Source: Sulfurovum sp.
GTDB taxonomy: Bacteria > Campylobacterota > Campylobacteria > Campylobacterales > Sulfurovaceae
Length of the DNA: 39,680 nucleotides
Reading direction: 5' to 3'
Assembly (NCBI GenBank): GCA_020726105.1
Contig: DYTF01000006.1
Span: forward strand, 1-39,680
Every line of letters starts with the position of its first letter. The stretch's first letter is position 1. Below the pieces are notes generated by a model, which made no database searches, was not told the DNA's origin, and saw only the letters and a list, made by a program, of their open reading frames with translations. Of this stretch, positions 7,619 to 16,621 are shown in pieces. The translations under genes were made by a program, and so were the position numbers.

Positions 7619-8315
7619 ATCACTGCTTACCGACCTTTTTTCACTCTTGCTTATTGGGCTTTCTTTTGTGTTGCCTGTTGCCTATGATGATATGTTGCTT
7701 TTTACAGGGCTTTTTGCCTTCTCTGGTGCGGTGACCAATCAGCTTGCGATTCACATGCTTTTTGAAAAAGTACCGTTGTTGTATGGCTCGGGAGTCATAG
7801 AAAAAAACTTCGATACCTTTAAACTTTCCATCAAAGAGATGATGATGAAACAGTTTTTTACCAAAGAACAGCTGGAAGCATTTTTTCTTAAAGAAGAGCA
7901 AAAGATAGACCTCGCTCCTTTGGTTGAGGCTACAGATTTTTCACCTGCGTTTGACGCACTATCCAAAACGGTGATGGAGTCTAGGTTTGGTGGTGCTATC
8001 GGCTTATTTGGTGGTGAGAGTGCGTTGGAGGGTTTACGCCAGCCTTTTACTCACAAGCTAAAGTCAGCCGTAAGTGCCATCGTTTCTTCTTTGCCCTTTA
8101 AGACACAGCTAGAACAGCACCTACAAGGTGCGGCTTTGAGTGACGAGATGTTACTCTCCATCGAAACACTCATTACCAAGCGTCTTGAAGAGCTAAGCCC
8201 CAGTATGGTTAAAGCTTTGGTGCAAGAACTCATCAAGGAGCATCTGGGTTGGTTGGTTGTGTGGGGTGGTGTATTTGGCGGTCTGATGGGGCTTTTGTCT
8301 GCTTGTGTGATGTAA
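7611..8315 (+). CDS. DUF445 family membrane protein
   Basis: This 234-residue protein has an N-terminal membrane segment (about 6-24), then AFSGAVTNQLAIHMLFEKVPLLYGSGVI, the DUF445 hallmark in which a glycine-rich turn precedes TN-x-LAI-x-MLF. A long helical region of about 120 residues follows, with a second membrane span at the C-terminus (LVVWGGVFGGLMGLLSACVM). Family members sit in the inner membrane and have no firm function. The ATG at 7611 has AGAGGA nine bases upstream and lies inside the last codons of the HAD gene in another frame. An upstream GTG at 7587 is possible but less well supported. Confidence 0.85.
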   Translation: MSKSLLTDLFSLLLIGLSFVLPVAYDDMLLFTGLFAFSGAVTNQLAIHMLFEKVPLLYGSGVIEKNFDTFKLSIKEMMMKQFFTKEQLEAFFLKEEQKIDLAPLVEATDFSPAFDALSKTVMESRFGGAIGLFGGESALEGLRQPFTHKLKSAVSAIVSSLPFKTQLEQHLQGAALSDEMLLSIETLITKRLEELSPSMVKALVQELIKEHLGWLVVWGGVFGGLMGLLSACVM

Positions 8316-8358
8316 AACTTTTGGCTATGATGTCACCCAATAACCTATAAGGACTTAC

Positions 8359-9129
8359 ATGGAGACACTCACTTTTATATCGTGGAATGTCAATGGCATC
8401 AGAGCCGTTGACAAAAAAGAAGCACTACGATGGATAGACGAAGAAGCGGTTGATTTTTTGGGATTGCAAGAGATTAAAGCTGAAGCAGAGGAGATACCAG
8501 AGAGTATCTTTGAGAAAAACTATAAGTTTCAAAGCATCAATGCCTCGTCAAACAAAGGACAGTCAGGCGTAGCACTCTTTACAAACACCAAAGGTGAAGC
8601 CTCGTGTTGCGCGCATGTGGACATCTTGGATGAAGGGCGCATCAATGAGTACCATTTTGGCTCTATTGTTTACTTTAATGTCTATTTTCCAAACGGACAA
8701 CGAGATGATGAACGACTAGCGTACAAGATGGCGTTTTATGAGCGTTTTTTGACATACATTTTAGAGTTACGCGCTCAGGGTAAGTCCATCGTCATCTGTG
8801 GTGATGTCAATACCGCCCACCACCCCATAGACCTCGCACGCCCCAAAGCCAATGAAAAAACATCAGGATTTTTGCCTATGGAACGGGCATGGCAAGACAA
8901 GTTGTTGGCATCTGGCTTTATCGATACCTTTAGGCATGTGCATGGAGATGTGCCAGAGCGTTACAGTTGGTGGAGTTACAGAGCAGGGGCCAGAGCTAAA
9001 AATGTAGGTTGGCGCATAGACTACTTCTATGTCTCAGATGACCTCAAAGACAAGATCGTTGATGCAGACATCCTAGACCACATCACAGGAAGCGACCACT
9101 GTCCCGTGAAGTTGGTTTTAGCACTTTAG
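8359..9129 (+). CDS. xth: Exodeoxyribonuclease III
   Basis: This 256-residue AP endonuclease/3'-5' exonuclease of base excision repair has the exonuclease-endonuclease-phosphatase fold. Motifs are SWNVNGIRAV (N10), FLGLQEIKA (E38, metal ligand), YFPNGQRDDERL, GDVNTAHHPIDLARP, WRIDYFYVS, and the terminal GSDHCPVKL with the catalytic Asp-His pair. Length matches E. coli XthA within a few residues. AAGGA at 8349-8353 precedes the ATG, and TATGAT at 8326-8331 is a plausible -10, so it may be transcribed apart from the psd run. It is convergent with the YehS-like gene, sharing four bases at the stop codons. Confidence 0.95.
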   Translation: METLTFISWNVNGIRAVDKKEALRWIDEEAVDFLGLQEIKAEAEEIPESIFEKNYKFQSINASSNKGQSGVALFTNTKGEASCCAHVDILDEGRINEYHFGSIVYFNVYFPNGQRDDERLAYKMAFYERFLTYILELRAQGKSIVICGDVNTAHHPIDLARPKANEKTSGFLPMERAWQDKLLASGFIDTFRHVHGDVPERYSWWSYRAGARAKNVGWRIDYFYVSDDLKDKIVDADILDHITGSDHCPVKLVLAL

Positions 9130-9608
9130 GCTAAGTCGTCACCCACAAAGTAAAACTCATCCAAGCCTTCCAAAAATGCCAAGAGTAAGGCATCTGAACA
9201 GGGCTTAAAGTTTTTATGATCTTCTTTACGAAAGAGTGAAGAGAGTTGTTGTTTGCTTAGGTTCACATCTGCCAAAGCAAAGATGATTTCTGTCTCCGCT
9301 TCTTTGAGGTTGAGTGCGATGCGAAGTTTTTTAAGTACGAGGTTGTTGTTAAGCTCTAAGGCTTCATCTTCGGTGGATTTTTGGGGAGAAGTGCCTCGTT
9401 TGAGTGTGATGAGACCATCTAAAAAGACACCCAACTCCTCATAACTGCAACGCACAAACGCTTTTTCTTGACGGCGTACCAAAAGTGAAGCCAAATGAGA
9501 GGCTTCCATGGGGTAGTCTTCAAGCGCATAGAGTTTTACTATCTCGGCATCACTGAGATTGAGTGCTTTTTTGATGCGGTAGAGTATCTCGTTGGTGTCA
9601 AGAGACAT
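9126..9608 (-). CDS. DUF1456 family protein (YehS-like)
   Basis: This 160-residue protein consists of two repeats of the DUF1456 unit: residues 1-70 (NEILYRIKKALNLSDAEI, then a C-terminal RCSYEELGVFLDGL) and about 90-156 (NNLVLKKLRIALNLKEAE, then PCSDALLLAFLEGL). E. coli YehS has the same length and architecture. The function is unknown. It lies directly after the DUF302 lipoprotein and ychF on the same strand, with no gap before it, so it is probably the last gene of that transcript. Confidence 0.88.
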   Translation of the reverse strand: MSLDTNEILYRIKKALNLSDAEIVKLYALEDYPMEASHLASLLVRRQEKAFVRCSYEELGVFLDGLITLKRGTSPQKSTEDEALELNNNLVLKKLRIALNLKEAETEIIFALADVNLSKQQLSSLFRKEDHKNFKPCSDALLLAFLEGLDEFYFVGDDLA

Positions 9609-10070
9609 TTATTTCTTCCCTGCTTCTGCAGCTAAAGCACCCAAAGCGATTTTGGCTTTTTTGAGAATCTCTAAACAGTTTGCATTTTTGATGTTGTGTT
9701 TGAGTGACCAGTACTCAGGATTGGTGTAAGTGATAGTCGTGATGCCTTCATAATTGGTGCTAAAAAGCATACGAAGTGGTAAATCAAGCCCCATCGAAGG
9801 GTTGCAGTTCATGAGTACCGTACCCATTTTTGGATTACCAAAGATGACTACGGTTTCAGGCTTTAAGTCCATATTGACAGCCAGAGCATTGGCTTTGTGG
9901 TCGATGGTGCTAAAGTGTACCAGTCCTTGAGACTTGATGAGTGCTTCGAGTTTGGCTACGGCAGTCGGTACATCGTTTTCGCTCTGCACTGTTTCAAGAA
10001 AAGCACTTTTTTTAGCACCGCATCCTAGCAACACGAGCATCATCAAAGCAAAAAATAACAGTTTTTTCAT
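9609..10070 (-). CDS. DUF302-domain lipoprotein
   Basis: This protein of about 153 residues has a lipobox signal (MKKLLFFALMMLVLLGC, C17 the lipidated Cys), so it is exported and anchored. The mature part matches the DUF302 fold: LEALIKSQGLVHFSTIDHKANA, then VVIFGNPKMGTVLM and PLRMLFSTNYEGITTITYTNP. The ATG at 10070 is preferred over one at 10088 because AAAGGGG ends seven bases before it and the protein then begins with the lysines of a signal peptide. That ribosome site overlaps the ychF stop. The ligand of DUF302 proteins is not established. Confidence 0.88.
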   Translation of the reverse strand: MKKLLFFALMMLVLLGCGAKKSAFLETVQSENDVPTAVAKLEALIKSQGLVHFSTIDHKANALAVNMDLKPETVVIFGNPKMGTVLMNCNPSMGLDLPLRMLFSTNYEGITTITYTNPEYWSLKHNIKNANCLEILKKAKIALGALAAEAGKK

Positions 10071-10080
10071 CTCTACCCCT

Positions 10081-11184
10081 TTATACATTAAATCTAAAGT
10101 GCATCACATCGCCATCTTGCACGATGTACTCTTTGCCTTCAAGCCTTGCTTTGCCTGCCTCTTTCGCGCCTGCCTCACCTCCAAAAGCGATGAAGTCAGC
10201 ATAGCCGATGACTTCAGCCCTGATGAAGCCTTTTTCAAAGTCGTTGTGTATGACGGCTGCCGCTTTAGGGGCAGTAGTGCCTTGGCGTATCGTCCATGCA
10301 CGCACCTCTTTTACGCCCGCGGTGAAGTAACTCTGAAGCCCCAGTTTGTCAAATCCTTTACGGATAATCTGCTCCAGCCCACTCTCTAGCACACCCAAGT
10401 CAGCAAGCATTTCATTTTTTTCTGCTTCATCGAAGTCTACCATCTCTTCTTCTACTTTAGCACAGAGTTTGATGACTTCATAGCCTCTTTGTTCCGCATA
10501 AGCCTTGAGTTTTTTCACAAAATCATTGTCTTCGCTTAACCCTGCTTCATCGACATTTGCCCCATACATCGTCTCTTTGGAGGTGAGCAGACGCAAGTCT
10601 TTGTTGATGGCTAGAAAACTCTCACTGTCTTTTTCTGCAAAAGTTGAGACAGGAGAGCCACCTTCGATGTGTAAAAGTAGGGCTTCAGCCACAACCAGTT
10701 GGTCTTTGGCATCTTTGTCATTGCCTTTTGCCTTTTTTTTGAGCAAATCCACGCGTTTAAGTACCGCATCAAGGTCGGCAAAGAGTAGCTCCTGCTCGAT
10801 GATTTCCACATCACGCAAAGGGTCGATAGAGCCTTCTACATGCACAATATTGTCATCAGCAAAACATCTCACGATGTGTAAGATGACATCGGTTTCACGG
10901 ATGTTTGAGAGAAATTTATTGCCCAGTCCTTCGCCTTTGCTGGCACCCTTGACCAGTCCCGCGATGTCCACGAAGTCAAGCGTAGAGTACTGCAGTTTTT
11001 CAGGTTTGACGATGTTAGCGAGGGCTTCAAGTCTCTCATCGGGTACAGGCACAACCGCTTTGTTAGGTTCTATGGTACAAAAAGGATAGTTGGCACATTG
11101 GGCATTTTGTGCTTTGGTGAGTGCGTTAAAAGTGGTAGATTTGCCCACATTGGGTAGTCCTACAAGTCCGATACTTAGTCCCAT
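10081..11184 (-). CDS. ychF: Redox-regulated ATPase YchF (Obg family)
   Basis: This 367-residue P-loop protein shows GLPNVGKST (9-17, Walker A), DIAGLVKGASKGEGLGNKFL (G3/switch II), a coiled-coil helical insertion (about 130-200), and a C-terminal TGS domain ending VQDGDVMHFRFNV. YchF binds ATP rather than GTP and associates with ribosomes, with a role in stress adaptation. A minus-strand TATAAT at 11269-11264 supplies a promoter about 80 bases upstream. It leads a three-gene minus-strand run with the lipoprotein and the YehS-like gene. Confidence 0.97.
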   Translation of the reverse strand: MGLSIGLVGLPNVGKSTTFNALTKAQNAQCANYPFCTIEPNKAVVPVPDERLEALANIVKPEKLQYSTLDFVDIAGLVKGASKGEGLGNKFLSNIRETDVILHIVRCFADDNIVHVEGSIDPLRDVEIIEQELLFADLDAVLKRVDLLKKKAKGNDKDAKDQLVVAEALLLHIEGGSPVSTFAEKDSESFLAINKDLRLLTSKETMYGANVDEAGLSEDNDFVKKLKAYAEQRGYEVIKLCAKVEEEMVDFDEAEKNEMLADLGVLESGLEQIIRKGFDKLGLQSYFTAGVKEVRAWTIRQGTTAPKAAAVIHNDFEKGFIRAEVIGYADFIAFGGEAGAKEAGKARLEGKEYIVQDGDVMHFRFNV

Positions 11185-11263
11185 GCTTACTCCGCCTTAA
11201 AAATATGATGCTCTAAAACACAGGCACAAAAGAGATACAAGCGAACAGAGTTTTGATAAAGCA

Positions 11264-11269
11264 ATTATA
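11264..11269 (-). promoter_or_regulatory. -10 element for ychF
   Basis: The minus strand reads TATAAT here, which would start transcription near 11257, with a leader of about 70 bases to the ychF ATG. No clear -35 is visible. The rest of the 11185-11335 gap shows no gene or strong hairpin. Confidence 0.5.
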
Positions 11270-11335
11270 CTCTTCAAACCTTTTAAGCATCACAAAACTG
11301 CATCTACGAAGCAGACGCGTAGTCATGCGATGGCA

Positions 11336-13771
11336 CTAGTCTTTTAAAAATCCATACGCATAGACTTTGGGTTTGATGGTGTCGGCTAAGATGGCGAGTT
11401 TGTTTCGTAGTAGCCCGATGCGTGCCATGTAAGTCGCATCGTCGCTTTTGGCGTTCATCCTGCCTTTATCATTTCTGCCTTGGAAGTGTTCTCGTATGTC
11501 GTAGAGGCTAGCGTTGACATTGACCCCTGTTTGGCTGTGGTAGTACTTCCAAAGCGCACGACCTGCGTCAAATACCGCTGTGGCATCTTCTGAAAAGACT
11601 CTTTTTAAGGCTTGGTTTTGAGGTGCCTCAAAGAGGGTGGCGTCGTTTTCTATGCTGAGTTTACCGTTCATGAAGTCAGTCATAAAATGGCTCTCAAACC
11701 TGTTCTTAGCATCGACCTCTTGCTCGCTAAAGGGTATCCAGTGGTTGATGCCAAAACTTGATGAAATATTATTGCTATTGTCGAACAAGCAAAAAGTTAA
11801 ACAATCACTTTGAAATTCTGTATCATATTTCCAATCATTATTTGGATAAGTAAACTGGTCTCTATCGTTTAACCAAGTAGCCTGTATGCAATGACGAACA
11901 GAAATATATACTGAAATTTCTATAATATTTTTATCTGTTACCCACGTGCCTCTTGGGTGCGGTAATTGATTTTTGTCATTAATAATAAATATAAAATTTG
12001 CGTTTTGGAAATCATTGCCTTTTGCAGACATAAAACCAATATTGATTTCATTGACTTTATTTCTTGTTGTAATTATCCAATCATTTATTGATTTGAAAAT
12101 TGAGGTATTAAGAAATCGTTTATTACCAATAAAATCACCTTTAGAGTTATATATATCACTTTTTATTTCTTTAAAATCTTCTTTGATATCATTATTCCAT
12201 ATGAAAAATCCAATAGGAAATTTCCCCTTAACATTATCGAAAGAGTCTGCTGGAACAACAAATAAATTTTCAAGCTTTGCTCGAAAAAAACTTCTAAAAT
12301 CGGAGAAGTTTGGTGCTTGCAGAATTTTCAAAGTTGAAAATTCTGCAAGCACGGTATTGGGGATTTCAGCGTTAATTCTTGTAAGAAATTGAACAAAAAG
12401 TTCACGTCCGCCAATTCCAATTTTGCTTTTATATTTTTCATAAACTTTTGTAGTAACAGCAACATCTGTTTTGTTTGTTCCTGTATTTGATACAGTGCCT
12501 TTACTTGCCGCCTCAGCATACGGCGGGTTAATATAAATCACCAACTTCTTCCTTTTTGCTTCGTCGCCGATGATGTCTTGCAGGCTTTGGGGTAGTTTGC
12601 TGAAGTCATCATTTAAGAAGTCAAACTGAAAGACATGGGCTTTGAGTAAGTTAGCCCCATGGTCTATGCGTTCGTGCATGACATTGATGTCTGCTTGGTC
12701 TAGGGTACTGGCGTAGATGTTGTACTTGTTGGTAAGTCCTGCTAAAAGGTTGCCCGTGCCAGCGGCACAGTCCCAAATGTAGTACTCATCCTGCCAGTCT
12801 TCACCCAGATAATCCCTGAGGTACTTCTGTGAAAGCTCTACCCAGATACGAGGGGTAAAAAACGCACCTTTTCGTTCTCTGATGTCTTGGGGAACGAGCA
12901 AATCCCTTCGTTCTATGATGTAGTCTTGAAAGGCTGCTATAGGCGGGCGTTTGTAGAGTTTCCAAAACTGCAAATAGGCGTTTTTTTCGCGGATGTTGAT
13001 GGTGGCATCAAACATTTGATTGAGGTTTTCCTTGGCTATGGTGTAACCTTGATTTTGAAAAACCACAAAAAGATTGTCTCTGATGCTTAAGTCATCTTCT
13101 ATATCTTGCGTGTCTTTGTCGTCTACAAATATATCTGCCAAATAAAAATCGCTATCAAAGATATTGGCTTTTTTGAGTTCATCCCAGTTGACATCGATGA
13201 TGGGTTTTACACTCTCTATCCAGCGCAGATAGATGGGGATGAAGTTGTTTTTGTCTATCCTGATTTTACTTTTTGTCGTGGCATTGGCTACATTGTTTTT
13301 GATGAATGTTTGGAGTTCTTTTTCGTCTTTTTCGTAGTCAAAGACATAGGTATTTCGCTTGAGTGTACTTTCGATGCGTTCTTTTATGAGTTGAAACTCT
13401 TTTGTGTCGTGCTTGCTTGGGGTGACATTCCAGTTGAAGTCATTGAGATAAAAAATATCTTGGATATTGACATAGTCCACAAAGGCAATCTTCTTGAAGT
13501 CAAATGCACCCAAAAAGGCAGGGGGCAAAGTTTTGTCAAAAGTACGCGCTTTGCCGATGGTAAGGATGAGTTGCACAAACATAGCAGCGATGCCAAAATC
13601 ACCCGTTTTAGCCTCTGCCCACAAAAGTGGTGTTCGTCCAAACAGATTGTCTTGTTTTGGAAAAACCGTAAAGTCGATATTGCCTAAAATTTCGGTCGTA
13701 TCAAAAGACTTAAACCAGTCTGCACCTACTTTGTTTTTGAGTTCTTCTTCTCTGATGTTTTTGTATTTCAT
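11336..13771 (-). CDS. Type IIG restriction-modification enzyme (nuclease + N6-adenine methylase + specificity in one chain)
   Basis: This 811-residue protein has an N-terminal PD-(D/E)XK nuclease (D33 in NIDFTVFP, then WAEAK with E53 and K55). A helical connector follows, then an amino-methyltransferase with motif I DCAAGTGNL (about 334-342) and motif IV NPPY (415-418). The C-terminal half should hold the target-recognition domain. This order is that of type IIG enzymes (Eco57I-like), which cut and methylate from one polypeptide. The region from about 11750 to 12540, residues about 410-674, is visibly more AT-rich than both ends, consistent with exchange of the specificity region. A TATAAT lies upstream. 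No separate methylase or R gene is adjacent. The recognition site cannot be predicted. Confidence 0.87.
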   Translation of the reverse strand: MKYKNIREEELKNKVGADWFKSFDTTEILGNIDFTVFPKQDNLFGRTPLLWAEAKTGDFGIAAMFVQLILTIGKARTFDKTLPPAFLGAFDFKKIAFVDYVNIQDIFYLNDFNWNVTPSKHDTKEFQLIKERIESTLKRNTYVFDYEKDEKELQTFIKNNVANATTKSKIRIDKNNFIPIYLRWIESVKPIIDVNWDELKKANIFDSDFYLADIFVDDKDTQDIEDDLSIRDNLFVVFQNQGYTIAKENLNQMFDATINIREKNAYLQFWKLYKRPPIAAFQDYIIERRDLLVPQDIRERKGAFFTPRIWVELSQKYLRDYLGEDWQDEYYIWDCAAGTGNLLAGLTNKYNIYASTLDQADINVMHERIDHGANLLKAHVFQFDFLNDDFSKLPQSLQDIIGDEAKRKKLVIYINPPYAEAASKGTVSNTGTNKTDVAVTTKVYEKYKSKIGIGGRELFVQFLTRINAEIPNTVLAEFSTLKILQAPNFSDFRSFFRAKLENLFVVPADSFDNVKGKFPIGFFIWNNDIKEDFKEIKSDIYNSKGDFIGNKRFLNTSIFKSINDWIITTRNKVNEINIGFMSAKGNDFQNANFIFIINDKNQLPHPRGTWVTDKNIIEISVYISVRHCIQATWLNDRDQFTYPNNDWKYDTEFQSDCLTFCLFDNSNNISSSFGINHWIPFSEQEVDAKNRFESHFMTDFMNGKLSIENDATLFEAPQNQALKRVFSEDATAVFDAGRALWKYYHSQTGVNVNASLYDIREHFQGRNDKGRMNAKSDDATYMARIGLLRNKLAILADTIKPKVYAYGFLKD

Positions 13772-13830
13772 CTTGCTTTTTACCCTTTGTGCTTTTACTT
13801 TTTTGGTATGTAAGGCTTTATTTGAGAGGT

Positions 13831-13836
13831 ATTATA
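13831..13836 (-). promoter_or_regulatory. -10 element for the type IIG gene
   Basis: The minus strand reads TATAAT at 13836-13831, predicting initiation near 13824 and a leader of about 50 bases to the start at 13771. Confidence 0.5.
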
Positions 13837-13890
13837 TACTAAAACAGAGGCAGGAAGCATTGGGGCAAGATGCGAAGAGGAGGGCTTTAC

Positions 13891-14205
13891 CTAGTCTTCA
13901 TAAGTCGGAGAGGTGTAGTTGTAGCCAAACTTGGTATGTTGGCTAACCTCTTCTTCGACGGCATCGATTATCTCATCGGTTTTATCTTCTACGGATTGGA
14001 TGAAGCGGTCTTTGTCGCGCTGGGTTTTGAAGCTGTGGATTTGGTAGGGTTTCTCAGGGCTGTAGGTTTCAAAAAATGCCTCTAAGCTTTCATCCCACAC
14101 GAGGGTGAGTTCTCTGCTTATCTGATCGGGTTCTTCTTGGTCTGGTAGTGTGTAAGCAAAAGTAGCAGTGTCTTCGTAGGTGATGACTTCAAAAGGGGCG
14201 GACAT
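13891..14205 (-). CDS. Small acidic protein of unknown function upstream of the type IIG gene
   Basis: I do not recognise this 104-residue protein. It is acidic and has no membrane span or signal. Its centre (ELTLVWDESLEAFFETYSPEK) suggests an alpha/beta fold, and the C-terminal half is helical (RDKDRFIQSVEDKTDEIIDAVEEE). AAAGG precedes the ATG at a reasonable distance. It lies in the same direction as the restriction enzyme but has its own space and the enzyme has its own -10, so co-function is possible but not shown. Antisense readings here are weaker. Confidence 0.6.
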   Translation of the reverse strand: MSAPFEVITYEDTATFAYTLPDQEEPDQISRELTLVWDESLEAFFETYSPEKPYQIHSFKTQRDKDRFIQSVEDKTDEIIDAVEEEVSQHTKFGYNYTSPTYED

Positions 14206-14340
14206 GGTTGTAACCTTTATGGAGGCAAGAGCCTTTTATTGTAGGCTTATATATACACTAAAAGCCCTGTACATCAAACTATTTTTTGAAATTTGCCTAA
14301 GGCTATGGCATGATGTAACCTATCTTCACAAAACACCAAA

Positions 14341-14355
14341 GAGGCATGAAGCCTC
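14341..14355. repeat. Short hairpin GAGGC/GCCTC upstream of the hydrolase gene
   Basis: A perfect 5-base stem with a 5-base loop lies 20 bases upstream of a TAAAAT -10 (14374-14379) for the hydrolase gene. No U-run follows. Regulatory meaning is uncertain. Confidence 0.3.
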
Positions 14356-14407
14356 AGAACAGTCGCTTTATGTTAAAATAAGCGCAATCTAAACACAACG
14401 GTGAACC

Positions 14408-15136
14408 ATGGCTCTAAAAGAAATCTACTACAAAGAACAGTGCTTTAACCTCTCTTATGAGATACTTAACCCCACGCAAGAAACAGTCTTGCTTGTTTTG
14501 CACGGATGGGGAAGCAACAAAGAGATCATGAAACAGGCATTTGCTAAAACACTTCCTAGTTACAGACACCTCTATCTTGATTTGCCAGGATTTGGACACT
14601 CAAACAATGAGATGGTCTTAACCACGCAAGACTACGCGGCCATCGTGAAGCTTTTTTTACAGGCATTGGGTGTCGTGCCAACCATCGCCATGGGACACTC
14701 CTTTGGCGGTAAGGTCTCTACACTGCTGGCAGCACCGTGTTTGGTGCTCTTGTCTTCTTCTGGGGTACGAGTCAAAAAACCTTTGTCAGTGAAGTTCAAG
14801 ATAGCTCTTGTCAAACTCCTCAAGCCGTTAGGTTTGGCAAAGCTGCGCGCGTGGTTTGTAGCACCCGATGCCAAAGGGATGAGCCACGCGATGTACGAGA
14901 CTTTTAAAAATGTAGTCAATGAACACTTTGAAGACAACTTTAGCGCATCTAAGAGCAAGGCGCTGTGTTTTTGGGGTAAAGCAGATACCGCGACACCGCT
15001 TTTTACGGGTGAAAAGATAGCAGAGTTGATTGGGGACAGTCACTTTTATGCGCTTGAGGGGGATCACTTTTTCTTCTTGCAACACACGGCATTTATAGAA
15101 CACACCATCTTAGAACACTGTAAAGGAACTCACTAA
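14408..15136 (+). CDS. Alpha/beta-fold hydrolase next to murF
   Basis: This 242-residue protein has the alpha/beta hydrolase layout: LVLHGWGSN (oxyanion loop), LDLPGFGHS, nucleophile elbow GHSFGG with S98, probable acid D193 in WGKADTATP, and H220 in GDHFFF. It has no signal peptide. The stop TAA overlaps the ATG of murF (TAATG), indicating translational coupling. As recalled, Campylobacter jejuni also has a hydrolase gene beside murF, so an envelope-related substrate is plausible but unproven. A TAAAAT -10 at 14374-14379 fits. The Shine-Dalgarno is weak. Confidence 0.88.
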   Translation: MALKEIYYKEQCFNLSYEILNPTQETVLLVLHGWGSNKEIMKQAFAKTLPSYRHLYLDLPGFGHSNNEMVLTTQDYAAIVKLFLQALGVVPTIAMGHSFGGKVSTLLAAPCLVLLSSSGVRVKKPLSVKFKIALVKLLKPLGLAKLRAWFVAPDAKGMSHAMYETFKNVVNEHFEDNFSASKSKALCFWGKADTATPLFTGEKIAELIGDSHFYALEGDHFFFLQHTAFIEHTILEHCKGTH

Positions 15137-16593
15137 TGTTTTTTGCACTCAACACACTTTTTTATGCGCTTTTTGTCTTGGCTATGGGCTACTACTTCAT
15201 CACCAACTTGCAATGGTACTCTTACAAGCTAAACCGCGCACTCTTTCATCACACCAAAACATGGTGGCATGCAGTTTACTTTTTACTGCCCTATGGTCTG
15301 TATGCGGTGGCTGTGAAGACAGGTGAGTTTAGTTTTGTGGTGGTCATGGTCTATCTTGTGATGCTCTACTTTTGGCACAAAGGACTGGATAAACCTCTGG
15401 TATTTACAGGTAGAGTGAAACGCTTTTTTGCCGCTTTGGTACTCTTTGCACTTTTTGTTTTTGTGGTGTTTCACCATGCCATGCTCATCGTGCCGTTGTT
15501 TTTGGCGTATGTGGTCTCGATGCTCATCGAAAAGATGCTTTTTCACGGGTTTAAACGCAAAGCACAGCAGAAGATAGAAGCGATGGAAGAACTCATCGTA
15601 GTAGGCATCACGGCTAGCTACGGTAAGACCAGCATCAAAAACTACACCCAACATCTGCTGAGTAGCAAGTACAAAACCTACGCTACCCCACGCTCGGTCA
15701 ATACCTTGGGTGGCATCATGAAAGACATCAATGAGGATTTGCCCTCAGATACGCAGGTGTATGTGGTAGAGATGGGTGCAAGAGGTGAGGGTGACATCGC
15801 GGAGATCAGCACCTTTGTCAATCCACACTTCGTAGTAGTGGGCAAGATAGGCCCTGCACACATTGAGTACTTTAAGACCATCGAAAACATCCGTAACACC
15901 AAGATGGAGATACTCAAAACCGCTAGACTTCAAAAAGCATGGGTGCATGAGAGTGCCAGAGTCAAGCCTGAAGCCATGGTGCATACCTTTGGAAGTTTAG
16001 AGCATCTGGACATACGCAGCAAAGATACGCCACCGCAGTTTGTCATAGAAAATGTAGAAGCAACGCTTGAGGCGACTTGTTTTGTGCTAGATGGTGTGCG
16101 CTACTGTGCTAGCATCTTAGGGGCGTTTAACGCGATGAACCTCGCGGCAGCCGTACTGGTTGCCAAAGAACTTGGACTAAGCGAAGAAGAGATACAACAA
16201 GGACTCTCTACTCTCAAACCAGTTGCCCACCGACTGCAACGCATCGATGCAGGTGGCAAGGTGATACTCGATGACAGTTTTAACGGTAACATCGACGGGA
16301 TGATGGCTTCTTTTGAGTTGGCAAGCACCTACCAAGGACGCAAGGTCATCATCACACCAGGGCTAGTTGAGGTAGATGACACACTCAATGTACAAGTAGC
16401 CAAAAGAGCCAATGAAGTCTTTGATGTAGTAGTGGTCACAGGAGAGTTAAACTACGCCATTTTTAAAGCACATATTGATGCCGATAAACTGGTCAAACTT
16501 GCCACCAAAGCACAGATGCAAGAGATGCTCATAGAACAAACCCGCACAGGTGACCTCATACTCTTCGCCAACGATGCACCGAGTTTTGTGTAG
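15136..16593 (+). CDS. murF: UDP-N-acetylmuramoyl-tripeptide--D-alanyl-D-alanine ligase with N-terminal membrane domain
   Basis: This 485-residue peptidoglycan precursor ligase adds D-Ala-D-Ala to UDP-MurNAc-tripeptide. The first 130 residues hold several membrane spans (about 1-24, 45-60, 65-80, 97-130), an extension characteristic of epsilonproteobacterial MurF. The Mur ligase core follows: ATP loop GITASYGKTS (157-166), TLGGIMKDIN, VVEMGARGEGDIAEI, VVGKIGPAHIEYF, LGAFNAMNLAAAV and LDDSFNGNIDGM. The membrane anchor would place the last cytosolic stem-peptide step at the inner face of the membrane. It is coupled to the hydrolase upstream and convergent with the nucleotidyltransferase gene. 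Confidence 0.93.
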   Translation: MFFALNTLFYALFVLAMGYYFITNLQWYSYKLNRALFHHTKTWWHAVYFLLPYGLYAVAVKTGEFSFVVVMVYLVMLYFWHKGLDKPLVFTGRVKRFFAALVLFALFVFVVFHHAMLIVPLFLAYVVSMLIEKMLFHGFKRKAQQKIEAMEELIVVGITASYGKTSIKNYTQHLLSSKYKTYATPRSVNTLGGIMKDINEDLPSDTQVYVVEMGARGEGDIAEISTFVNPHFVVVGKIGPAHIEYFKTIENIRNTKMEILKTARLQKAWVHESARVKPEAMVHTFGSLEHLDIRSKDTPPQFVIENVEATLEATCFVLDGVRYCASILGAFNAMNLAAAVLVAKELGLSEEEIQQGLSTLKPVAHRLQRIDAGGKVILDDSFNGNIDGMMASFELASTYQGRKVIITPGLVEVDDTLNVQVAKRANEVFDVVVVTGELNYAIFKAHIDADKLVKLATKAQMQEMLIEQTRTGDLILFANDAPSFV

Positions 16594-16621
16594 GGTGGGT
16601 TAGAGGGATTTCTTTGCCTCG

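Noticed and set aside
10505-11089. A 194-codon frame opposite ychF, Ser/Leu-rich
   Set aside because: It is an antisense shadow of a well-conserved gene; the composition is typical of reading the complement.
13106-13687. Long plus-strand frames opposite the type IIG gene
   Set aside because: No motifs and no Shine-Dalgarno; the sense protein carries catalytic motifs across the region.
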